Of a stretch of 64,000 bases of DNA, positions 55,182 through 64,000 are shown piece after piece. Under the pieces are notes generated by a model. The model was given only the letters and a program-made list of their open reading frames with translations, was not told where the DNA came from and searched no databases. Position 1 is the first letter of the stretch, and every line of letters starts with the position of its first letter. This DNA comes from Bombardia bombarda. Its lineage: Eukaryota > Ascomycota > Sordariomycetes > Sordariales > Lasiosphaeriaceae. The DNA is taken from positions 10,005,001 through 10,069,000 of the forward strand of contig JAULSR010000001.1 of the NCBI GenBank assembly GCA_030512295.1, read 5' to 3'. The position numbers were made by a program, and so were the translations under genes.

Positions 55182-55584
55182 GACACAAGAATACCAAAAA
55201 TAACCCATATTACCATACCCGGCAATTTTCAATTAAAGTTATCCTGAATTTGTTAATAATCAGCATCACTATCTCGTTGGGAGCACTTACATTTCCCCCA
55301 TTCAACAGCCAAACTGTCAGTCATCGTCACGAATTACCTTGGAGGCACGTCTTCGCTGACCTCATGTGTGACAGGAGATTGTAGTCAAAAGAGTGTATTG
55401 CTGTGTGGTTGCAAGAGCAAAAGGCCGGGGAAAAGGCAGTGTCCTAGCTGAAGAAGAAGGTGGGTGGCCCGCACCAACACCTCAACAAGTCAGCCCAAGG
55501 CACGTCGACGAGCACGGGCACAGACCCGACACCATTCTTGCTGGCAGCAAAAGAGGCACTCGTGGAAACTATCAACGCGTTTGT

Positions 55585-55735
55585 CAGGTGTTGTGGCGTG
55601 CAAGGAAATGCTGCTCCACTAAAAGGACGGACCCGGTAAGGTCTCGGTGTCCAACCTACTAGGTCTACATTATATCAATTGCCACGTCACACGTCCACTA
55701 CTAAGTCCGGGGCCCGAATACGTTATTTCATCCGC
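55585..55735 (-). repeat. tRNA-like repeat, copy 1
   Basis: Shares about 80 percent of bases with copy 2 over some 60 bp, with mostly transition differences. Read on the minus strand it shows a tRNA 3'-end-like stretch (GGGTCCG) followed by CTTTTAG, a Pol III-type terminator. The arms are too degraded for a functional tRNA. Confidence 0.5.
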
Positions 55736-56184
55736 TATCAATAATGAATAGATACACTTGATACTTTATATATCGGAGTTTGAAGCATTTTCTTATGGTG
55801 CGTGTCTGTAAAACGCAGTAATTCATGTTTTAAAAGCGGGCTATTGCTGCGCTTGGTGGTGGTGAGGAGTAGAGAGCGCGGCGGATGTGGCGTTGAGGGT
55901 TGCGAGGAAGGGGGTTGTGGTGTTTTCTAGGTCCGTGGGGTCACAGGCCGTCAGATTAAAGAATGAGGGAGGGGATTTGGTGGTTGCATTCGCTAACTAA
56001 GGTATCTACTTGTTGCTGGGCTCCCGGCGCCCCTTTTGAGCGGGCCAACCCGCGGGAGACCTCGGGGTGGCGGGGGCGTATGCAGGGACGTGTAGGGTGG
56101 GGGATGCGCAGACGGCGGTTACCGGTATGCTGGCGACGTGGGAAATGATGACATATCCTGGCACTACCTAACAGCCTGTATACA

Positions 56185-56325
56185 CATGTCGGGTGTTATG
56201 AAATGCAACGAAATGCTGCTCTGCTAAAAGGGCGGACTTGGTAGGTATCGAACTTACTATCTACAGTTACCTTAATGAGCCTATTGTAGTCTCAGGGCTT
56301 AGACAAGTTGATCGCTACGTCCGCG
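56185..56325 (-). repeat. tRNA-like repeat, copy 2
   Basis: On the minus strand, GTAAG TTCGATA CCTAC forms a nearly complete T-arm, and GGACGTA and CAAGTCC partly pair as an acceptor stem. CCCTTTTAGCAGAGCAGCA follows, as in copy 1. No acceptable anticodon stem-loop is present, so this is a relic. Confidence 0.5.
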
Positions 56326-57483
56326 CCCATCCACCCACCACCACCCCCCCTTTTCAATTCCTCGCCAACTGGGGTTGCAGGGAATCTGACAGCAAGAACT
56401 AGTGGTAAATGGACCGTGGACTTACCCCTCTTTGCAATAACCGATGTCGTCTGGTGATATTATGTCGCATTCTCAGGCATAACTCAGCTTGCTCAATGCA
56501 ACAACTTTAAGAGCCTTTCAAATACCTACCTACCTAGAACACCTTCTGGAATCGCATTTTCTTTGACTGCTTATCTTTGCTTGCAAACTCACACAAGATC
56601 GAAATATCTACACCTTTTGTTTTCGTGCCAATTTCTAGCTGGCTGGAAATCTGAATCGCGCTTATCCGCTTTCCAGCATATCAATTCAGAATGAATCAGA
56701 GCATTATGAGCAGCGCACTTGCAGCGCGTTGCATTTCGCCTCAGTTCTTCAATCACACCCTTAATGTCATCACCGCTTGAAAGGCTACTTGCCGCCAGTC
56801 GAGCGCTAGGAAGAGAGTATTAGGAGTGAGAGAGCCTCAGATGGTGGCGGCAAAGAGAGCCCGCCATGGCAGTGAAGTACTTCGACGCAAGTGTATTATT
56901 ATCTAGATGTTAACAAACGTCAAAGCTGAGGCAAAGATAGAATGAAAATCGGCTTTGACTCATCAGCTGGCCTAGGGAGAAGCCTCACACAGCCACAAGC
57001 CACACATATTTTAGTGTGGATGGCGGCAACGATTGATAGTCACCTTGGATAACAGTCATCATTTTGGCGACTGTGCAATATACAAATCTGGTTAATGTTC
57101 ATGATAAGAAACACCATGTGCAATCATGGCATGCATTGCGGGCAACTACACCGACAACTATTGGATAGGAAAGTTTCAGACAAAGGGGAGACCGCCCGAC
57201 TGGTCAGGTTATGGTGGGAAATCCAATAATACCACCCACCCACCTGGTCGGGTCGATGGTGGTTCGCGCGTCCCAAAACAGCACCGTGTTACTGGTTTGG
57301 CTGCCTCCCAAATGTGGTGTATGCCGGACACCAGCACTGATATTTCGGTGCACTTACAAGTTGGATATAGATTTCCTTGTGTTGCATCTAGTAGGACTGG
57401 ACGTTTTAGACATTACTGCAAAATCTAGAAAATAAAACATTAAAAGAAAAACAAAAGAGAAAAAAGAAAGGCCCACAGCGGCT

Positions 57484-59474
57484 ATGATAGAGGCCAACAA
57501 CATAACGCTACGGCACATCGGGCCATTCAGCTTTGTCCCGCTCTACGAATTTCTCCAAGAAGCTCTCCAAAACACCACAGATCCATACACCAGCCCATAT
57601 TTCCGCGTCGAGGGTAACTGGATCTCAATCACAAACGATGTCTGTCTGCAAATCACCAACTCGACCCACGACTCATGGACCATATACGACAACGCAGGCA
57701 TCTGGAACCGAATAGTAACATGGAAGCTACCGCTCGTCACTCTACTCTTCCAGTTCGCCCGACCGCCATTTGCGTGGCGTCTGTGGACAAACACCAACGT
57801 ATTCATCCTCCTGCACCTCGTCGGCGACCCGCTCAACACCATCACCTCCCTCCTCACCACCCTTTCCGCCTGCCAGCGACGAGTCAAGACCATCCAAGCA
57901 CGCATCACCCACATCCACCACGACCTCCAACAAACCAACCCATCGCTAGCGCAACGCATCCACCAGACCCAACCCACCCTCACCAAAACCTTCAGCCTCC
58001 TCTCCATCTCCTACTCCGAGTGGAACGTCCCCAACGCAGAACCCTTCCTGCTCCACAGCCTCGCGCGCATCCTCGCGGCCCCCTCAACCCCGCTCAGCCA
58101 AGCCGCGCTGCACCACTTTGAGACGGCCGCGTCCGCGCTCGCCGCGGACCGATCGACGTATGTCCTGCCCATCTTCATCGCGCAGTTCGCCTTCATCTTC
58201 GCCATCGGGGCGGCGTACTGGCGCGTGGTTGGCGTGCCGCCGCAGCCGCAGAGCTGGACCAACGTCGAGGCGTACGCCATCGCCATGTCGGCGCCCTTTC
58301 TGCATGTCGTGCCGGCCGTGTTTCTCGGCGCGATCATCGGGGTGCCGCAGACGGAGACGAGCGTGCCGAGGGTGCTTGATGGGTTGAGGGAGAGGCTGGT
58401 GAAGGAGGGGTGGATGGAGGTGGGGGAGGTGGGTGGTATTCTGCTGGGGGGGATGGTGGTGGGCTTGGGCTGGGACAGGGAGGTGAAGGGGGTGGGAACG
58501 GGATAGGGGGGTTGTCGCACAGGGACGGGAATGGGCAGCAGGGAACGGGGACGGGGACGATCACCCTCGCGCAGCGCATCGCATCGGGGGCGATCTACTC
58601 CTGGCGTCCGGATCTTCTCTTTTCTTTCTCTGCCAACAGGCACCGTTGCGATGCTGTTGTATGGCCACACATGCTCATCGCCAGCATCTTTGTCGTCTTG
58701 TCCATCTTTGTCGGCTCGTGGATATCGTACCGCGTCCCGCCAGAGGGTTTTGACTGTCGCAATGCCGCGCAGCTGTCCATGCTGGGCGTGTGGGTGCTTA
58801 GTTTCGCGCTAGACTTTGTCCTGGCACTTGCGATGGACAGACTGCTACCAGGGGAGAGGAGGGAGAGCTGGCATTACGAAATCTTGTTTGTCAAGGACTT
58901 GCTCATGGCTGCGGCGGTGGTTGCTGCCATCATGTACACTCAGGTGGGCATCTTCAACCGCTGCGACTGCTTCACGCTGTGGGGACGGGCGCCGCTTGCG
59001 CTGCCGCAGATCGCGGGGGTGAGGGAGGTCTTGATGGAGAGGATAGCGGGCGAGTGGCCGATTGTGACGTTTGTGTGGATTGGGATTGAGCTGGTCATGT
59101 GTGTGGCGATTTGGTGGTGGTTTGGCGAGGCCGTTGGGGTTTATCTGCAGAAGGATGATGGAGGGTCAAATATGGGATGGGTGCCTGAGCGGGTTTTGCG
59201 GGCTTGGGGAAGGGTGTGTTCGGGTTTGGGTTATGCTCGGCGTGGTCAAGAGGGTGTTGATGATGGCGGTCTGGAGATGATTGTGATTCCGGGGGTGGAG
59301 GTGAACAGCTTGTTGTTGGATCGGTCGTCGGTGGAGACGGATGGAAAACAACAATACGGCAATAGGGAAAAGCAGCGGAGTGATGGTGGCTACCGAGATG
59401 AACCGGGACTAGAAAGATGGGCTTCTGTGACGATGAGAGAGTTGGTCAGGGCACAGGCAGCGCAGGGAGGTTAA
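57484..59474 (+). CDS. Multi-pass membrane protein of unknown function, one apparent frameshift
   Basis: The ATG at 57484 starts a frame that runs to 58506. The rest of the protein continues in another frame, usable from about 58410 to the stop at 59474. One missing base in the G-rich stretch 58407-58452 (runs of 4, 5 and 7 G) would join them to about 663 residues. I find no good intron there. About eight membrane segments are visible. Four lie in the first part (for example YVLPIFIAQFAFIFAIGAAYW and APFLHVVPAVFLGAIIGV) and four in the second (for example MLIASIFVVLSIFVGSWISY and WPIVTFVWIGIELVMCVAIW). An extracellular-looking N-terminus has N-glycosylation sequons. A Gly-rich loop lies at the break, and SGAIYSWRP follows. 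I recognise the general layout from fungal hypothetical membrane proteins, but no function. Confidence 0.65.
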
Positions 59475-59819
59475 TCTGATAGCTCCAACCGAGTGCCTTT
59501 TAATTTCCAGCTCAGTTCCAAATTGTGGCAGGACGAGTCAAGACAAACAAAACACTGTGCAACTGGCAACACACTTGGCCACTGATTGGTGAATGTCTGC
59601 ACGCTTCTTGTGTAACGCCAAAGTTTCCTAATCGGTCACGCCGAATCAAGGGATAGGCCGATCACCTTCGGTGTGACTCGACCCAAGTTCCATTATTTTG
59701 TATGAAAGTACCCAACTACAAAATCAAGCTCCCCCAGTTGAATCAGCAACTTTCTTTCCCCAACTCTTAGTAAACATAGTCCGCACACCCTCACACCAAC
59801 CCATCGCTACTCTTCCGAC
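59475..59819. other. Short intergenic region
   Basis: 345 bp between two genes on the same strand, probably including the kinase promoter. No specific element was identified. Confidence 0.5.
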
Positions 59820-60773
59820 ATGTCGTCGGAAACCGAAGAGTACATTATTGATGACTGGCCGACCATGCCAGATGGCAAGAAGTTCGACGGACAAAACCTG
59901 TTTGCCCTCCTCCGCAGCGGCGAATGCCCCTTCAGCAGCGTCTGGGACGTCAACCTCCTCATCCAGGAAATCGAGGCGGCCTTGGGCGCCCAGGTGGTTG
60001 ACATACCCTATGTCTCCACCGGGGCCAACAACTACGGATTCGCCATGAAGCTATCGAATGGAAAAGACATCGTCGCTCGTCTAGCCACCGGAGATGTCAA
60101 CATGCCCAACTTTGACGGATTCTCAATCAAATTCCAAGTTGCCGAGCTCAGCTTCGAAGTCGCCGTGTACCAGCTGCTTGCCGACGAGCCTGGACTCCTG
60201 GCCTCACGCTTGCTCCATCACCGTCTACCGGTGCAGAAAGAAGCCGAACTCAGACTGGAGCGTCCAAAGGACATCACCGGGCGGCGGCTGCTCGTCTTTG
60301 AGCGGACAGAAGGACGCAAAAATGTCTGGGACACGCTCGACTCGGACGGAAAGGTAAGGCATCCATCTTACCTGTACCAACCGATGCTAATGCTGCCCCC
60401 CTCAGTGCCACCTTCTGACCCACGCCGCCCGCATCCGCGCCGCGCTCTTCAGGTACAACCCCCGCCCGCCTTCATCTCCCGCTGGTTCTGCGAGCGCGTG
60501 TTTGAGCGCCGGCCCTCGTCGTATCCCATCCCTATCGCCCCGACCCGCGAGTTCTGCCTCGCGCTCTTGCAGGGCAAAATTGAAGCCACAATCGGCAACA
60601 TCGGGGACATGATCGGCTGGGAAAGCGACAACGTGACTGTCGGCCCCGTTGCCGCCGCCGCCAAGCTGTCCCTCCTCCGTGCCATCCCCCATCTTTTGCC
60701 CCCGGACGATAGCACACTGTACCGCCTTGTTCTGGAGCATGGCGACTTTGGCATACACAATATGTCGATTGTA

Positions 60774-60821
<48 letters not shown>

Positions 60822-61270
60822 GGCCACCAGCAGCACATGCAGCCTCGCATCACGTCTCTGTACGACTGGGAGACTGGCTGCATCGTGCCGGCGCTTCTGT
60901 CGGATCCCCAGATGTCGGTGATTGTTGATATCATGGCGCATGAGGATACGGGGGGTCCGGTGATTGAGCGGGTCGGTGATGGTATGCCGAACAGGGTTCT
61001 TGAGTATTATCGTTGGGGGCATCAGTATTTCGACGTGAGTGATCCGACACATGTGCCAGAATTAGGTACCTACCATGAACTTGCTAATATTATTTACTCC
61101 AGGTTCTTTACGAGGAAGCGCCCGAGTACAAAGAGGTAATCGTGGCAGGGAAGGATGCGCGCCATCTCTGGTTTGAGCTGCGAGGATGGCGAGGTGCGAA
61201 ACCAGAGGATTTCTTTGGCCGGCTTGGAATATGGGCAGAGGCCAGACTTAAGGAGCTTGGTGTGGATTAA
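59820..61270 (+). CDS. Aminoglycoside-phosphotransferase-like (APH family) kinase, one apparent frameshift
   Basis: Exons 59820-60353, 60406-61034 and 61103-61270, with introns of 52 and 68 bp (GTAAGG, GTGAGT donors; CTAAT branch sites). Within exon 2 the frame must shift at the C run 60459-60463: before it reads LLTHAARIRAALFRYN, after it PPAFISRWFCERVFERR. One missing C explains this, and the repaired length is about 443 residues. Kinase features are VSTGANNYGFAMKLSNGKDIVARL (nucleotide-binding lobe), the catalytic loop LEHGDFGIHN, and LYDWETGC as the metal-binding segment. A (GAC)15 repeat inserts 15 Asp plus a Glu between the catalytic loop and the DWE segment. Known fungal members phosphorylate small molecules or proteins; the substrate is unknown. 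The conserved motifs suggest an active enzyme. Confidence 0.75.
60774..60818 (+). repeat. (GAC)15 microsatellite encoding poly-Asp
   Basis: A perfect trinucleotide run inside the kinase gene, just after the catalytic loop. Confidence 0.9.
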
Positions 61271-61975
61271 GGATTTTACCGGTTGATAGACAAGGTGTCA
61301 GATCCAGCACTCGCATGTCTCAACTCCCGTGGGCGCTATCATCCGAGAATCTGACCAATTGTAGGTGTAACCAACAAGAAGCTCACAATGAAAATCTAAT
61401 GTCCCGGCTCTGATCAAGGCTGGGATGAATCATCAAACAGTGACCCATCTGTAAATGGCAACCCGCTATAACCGCAGTATTAGGATCGATGACAAACGCC
61501 AAAATCATTCGACGTATCACCGTCCTGTTTACTGTTAGGAGTGACGTAGACATTTTGGGATGGTCAACCGCAACAAGTGTATCTGGAACAGAGTTTACCT
61601 CTCTCATCTTCGGTGTAGGAAGGGTTCAATAAGGTAGTATCCACCTAGGCACCTATTCAATTTCAAAAGAAAAATGTCAAAAGTTACACCCGTCTTCAAG
61701 TACCTAGCTAGGTTGAAAGACATTTTGAGCATTTTCGTTGGGAGCATTATTGATCTCCTCGCCTACAAAGTAAGTCTACTAGACTCTAGACTTAGATAAA
61801 GCAGGCACCTACCCAACAAACACAACATCCATCTAACACAAATAAAACGATCACTATTCACATGCCAGTTAATTCACGAAAGTCTTCCATTATGGTACTT
61901 TCCAAATACCTAGTTGTAATTCTCTTTTCATTCAACTCCAGCTCCAAAAATGCAGGTAAAACACACTCTTACTAC
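61271..61975. other. Convergent intergenic region
   Basis: 0.7 kb between converging genes. Words of the ACCTAGG/TACCTAG type occur near 61643, 61700 and 61907. No gene is recognised. Confidence 0.5.
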
Positions 61976-62515
61976 TCAGCAATACGCCAAGCAGGCCAAA
62001 AGAACGCCCCTAACCAGGGCCTCCTCTGCAGTCACACCCCCCTCCTTCGCATCGCTGTCCCGCCACGCGTCAGACCCTACGAACACAGACTGCAGGTAGG
62101 ACAACAGCAGATAGGCCTCCATCACAAGTTTCTCCCTGTCAGTGCATTCAGTAGCATTAACGATACCCCACAGAGGGCGAGGTGCTCCCTCCGCATACAG
62201 GCTGACAGCGCCAGTAATGGAAAGGAACTCACGCACCTGGTGGATAAACCTCGCCGCGTGGGTGACATCCCACCAGCCTCGCTTGTCGGGCCGTGGCCTG
62301 GTAAAGCCCCACTCGGAGGAGGGGTTGGCCTCCAACGTGCTGAAGCGGATGGCGATAGGGATCCAGTTGGGCGCATGCATGTCCTTTAGCACATCGGGGT
62401 GGAGTTTGAGGAGATTGTCGTGAACGTATTCGTGGAAGAAGGCGATGATTTGGGTGGTGAGGGCAGGGCTGGAGAGGTGCAGGTGGACGGTGAGGTACTG
62501 GATGGCGGTTGCCAT
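61976..62515 (-). CDS. Conserved-looking hypothetical protein, 179 residues
   Basis: Single frame from the ATG at 62515 to 61976. The protein looks globular: balanced composition, amphipathic helices (TTQIIAFFHEYVHDNLLKLHPDVLKDMH), many Trp and His (PNWIPIAIRFS, DKRGWWDVTHAARFIHQV), and a helical C-terminal part (EKLVMEAYLLLSYLQSVFVG). No signal peptide or transmembrane helix is evident. I do not recognise the family. Composition is more gene-like than shadow frames of the region, and the ATG sits near a G-rich pre-start leader. An additional exon downstream cannot be excluded. Confidence 0.5.
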   Translation of the reverse strand: MATAIQYLTVHLHLSSPALTTQIIAFFHEYVHDNLLKLHPDVLKDMHAPNWIPIAIRFSTLEANPSSEWGFTRPRPDKRGWWDVTHAARFIHQVREFLSITGAVSLYAEGAPRPLWGIVNATECTDREKLVMEAYLLLSYLQSVFVGSDAWRDSDAKEGGVTAEEALVRGVLLACLAYC

Positions 62516-63356
62516 GGTGGATAGGTACCTATTCTAGTAAGTTGAGTAGTGTGTTTAGATTGTTGTTGTTCCTTATTAATGGCACTGGATGCGAAGGGAG
62601 AAAGATTGTCGTGTGCTTGCGGATGTGTCCTACTTTAATAGAGATTTACCTCCCATTACCTGGTGTCTCCTTTGTGTTCCTTGGACAAAGGGCAATACCA
62701 TGTCTTTGTATCCTGAACCAGAACAAAGTACAATCCCGCTTGTCTAATGGGTACAATCGGCATTGTCAACGTTCATTCATTGTCTACAACACGATTGACA
62801 TCAGTTACGGGCCCTGCTCGGTTTTTGCGTCTTTGAAAAGCAGTTTTGTTCTTTGTGTTGACAAATCTCGACTTCGTCTTCCACTCTTTATCATCTTCCA
62901 ACATTCACAAAGAAAGACATAAATCTAACAAATTCAAAGACAGTTGATCACAGCAGCCCGAGTCAAGACGAATCCATGCTTTTCGTATCTTGTTTCCCCC
63001 CATCGCTCCCACCCAGTCTAAGAACCGGCTAGTTTGAGGAATTGCACATTGAAAACGCTTAGCTCTGTCTTTTTTGCATCCCACTTCCCCCGTCTTCAAG
63101 CACCTATCCACACGATAGCTAGTAGACCCAGGCCGTTTGCTTCATCCTCTGTCAACCACGACCACCCATACTTCCCCCAATCCTCCAAATCATTAAAAGG
63201 GAAACAATAGAAGCGAAGTTAAGTAAGGTACACACTCCCAGAAAGAATCCAGCAAATTTACATGACCCGTCCGTCTCATTACCCCGTCGTGTCCAACCAA
63301 GCTCACTCCACCCCCTCCTCAGCATCCAAACCATGACCCAAACTTGGAAACCGAAC
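62516..63356. other. Intergenic, no gene recognised
   Basis: 0.84 kb between two genes on the minus strand. It should contain the promoter of the 179-residue gene and the WSC gene's 3' untranslated region. Confidence 0.5.
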
Positions 63357-64000
63357 CTAAGCCCACAGGTAAACACTCAAGCGGTTGGGTCCACCGCAAA
63401 TCTCGGTATTATCGCCCGCGCACGGCATGATGCACTCGGCCGGATCCGTAGCATTGCTCGACGCATCCAGCTCATTGCCGCAATAGCACTCGGCGCCATA
63501 CTCCGCACCAAAGGTAGTGTACCCCCAGTTCAGGCAGTACTGGCCGCAGGTCGCGATCGTCAGCTCGGTCGGCGCGAACCCCGCCTGGCCGCTCAGCGCG
63601 CGCACGCCGTCGCCCTCGGTGAAGCAGCCGACCGAGGTGAAAGCGGTGGGCGGGTCGGCCAGGACGGGCGTGATGGCGGGCGCGACGGCGTCGACACCGT
63701 AGAGCGAGAGGCGGTTGGGGCCGCCGCAGATGGAGGTGCCGGTCTCGTCGCCGGGGCAGAGCATGGAGCAGTCGGTCGAGAAGGTGGGGAAGGAGCCCTG
63801 GGCGAGCGCGTCGCCGCAGTAGCACTCGCCCGAGTACTCGATGCCGAAGATGGGGAACTCGGCGCAGAAGGTGCCGCAGGCCTCGATGGTCATGCCCGTG
63901 TAGTCGACCAGCAGGGCGCCGGTCAGGGCGCGGCCGTTGCTGATGTCGGTGTAGCAGCCGTACGAGGTGGCCTGGGCCAGGACGGCCGGGAGGAGGGCGG
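63357..64000 (-). CDS. Secreted two-WSC-domain protein (5' end beyond the window)
   Basis: The frame ends at 63357 and is open to the last base of the window, so the start is missing. About 213 residues are visible. The first residues (ALLPAVLAQA) look like the end of a signal peptide. Two WSC domains follow. The first runs from SYGCYTDISNGRAL to CGGPNRLSLYG. The second runs from FTSVGCFTEGDGVRAL to CGGPNRLSVYLWA. Each shows the CGxFC...YxGECYCG pattern and eight cysteines of the family. WSC domains bind carbohydrates or serve as wall sensors and also accompany fungal oxidases. There is no transmembrane segment or stalk after the second domain, so this is a secreted protein and not a Wsc1-type sensor. 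Unless the missing 5' part holds more domains, it is a simple two-WSC lectin-like protein. Confidence 0.85.
   Translation of the reverse strand, partial: ALLPAVLAQATSYGCYTDISNGRALTGALLVDYTGMTIEACGTFCAEFPIFGIEYSGECYCGDALAQGSFPTFSTDCSMLCPGDETGTSICGGPNRLSLYGVDAVAPAITPVLADPPTAFTSVGCFTEGDGVRALSGQAGFAPTELTIATCGQYCLNWGYTTFGAEYGAECYCGNELDASSNATDPAECIMPCAGDNTEICGGPNRLSVYLWA

Larger units (their letters stand above)
55182..57483. other. Gene-poor region with a repeat pair
   Basis: 2.3 kb without a supportable gene. It holds two related repeat copies (55585-55735 and 56185-56325) and a TACCTACCTACCTAG word near 56526. Confidence 0.5.

Noticed and set aside
1..64000. CRISPR arrays, prokaryotic operons, complete LTR or DNA transposons
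   Set aside because: No regularly spaced direct repeats, no reverse transcriptase, integrase or transposase frames, and gene structure is clearly eukaryotic.

Overview
The window is nuclear DNA of a filamentous ascomycete, most likely a Sordariomycete. Genes carry short introns (52-110 bp typical) with GTAAGT/GTGAGT-type donors, CTAAC/CTGAC-like branch sites and CAG/TAG acceptors. Families typical of Pezizomycotina are present: GPI-anchored aspartic protease, GH17 beta-1,3-glucanase, tannase, DUF4246, NACHT-ankyrin protein, WSC-domain protein. Intergenic DNA is long, and decayed repeats show an excess of C-to-T/G-to-A changes suggestive of RIP. No prokaryotic operon, CRISPR array or complete transposon was found. 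Genes are independent, monocistronic units on both strands; I see no biosynthetic cluster.

Layout. 0-10 kb: 3' end of an Arg/Asp-rich protein (+), a four-BRCT Dpb11/Cut5-like replication-checkpoint scaffold (-), a GPI-anchored pepsin-type protease (-), a zinc-free MDR oxidoreductase (-). 10-20 kb: a Nudix hydrolase split by two frameshifts (+), a low-complexity conserved protein (+), a small Cys-rich protein (+), a large inactivated NACHT-ankyrin gene (+). 20-31 kb: GPI-anchored GH17 glucanase (-), a GTPase-like protein with a degenerate P-loop (+), a three-exon unknown gene with a duplicated ICWEL motif (+), an intron-containing tRNA-Asp (-), secreted tannase (+). 31-43 kb: DUF4246 protein (+, five exons), MFS transporter (-), amidoligase-family protein (-), thioredoxin (+). 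43-55 kb: WDR44/Dgr2-like WD40 protein (-, four exons), Pelota/Dom34 (-), a repeat-rich stretch with Pelota fragments and a possible mitochondrial insertion, then a BCS1-like AAA ATPase (+). 55-64 kb: repeat-rich DNA, a multi-pass membrane protein (+, one frameshift), an aminoglycoside-phosphotransferase-like kinase (+, one frameshift), an unknown 179-residue protein (-), and a two-WSC-domain secreted protein cut by the window end (-).

Functional links are loose. The secreted or wall set (aspartic protease, glucanase, tannase, WSC protein) serves wall remodelling and extracellular digestion. Dpb11-like, Pelota, thioredoxin, the WD40 protein and the AAA ATPase are housekeeping. The NACHT-ankyrin relic belongs to the fungal self/non-self recognition repertoire.

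Points of greatest interest: four single-base frameshifts that can each be explained by a missing base in a C or G run; Pelota fragments at two loci, each next to the same AT-rich repeat; the orphan ICWEL gene; degenerate tRNA-like relics followed by T-runs; a GC-rich palindromic patch resembling mitochondrial DNA; and a recurrent switch from C-rich to G-rich coding strand inside genes. All gene models, introns and family calls are by eye and should be confirmed with transcripts and profile searches.
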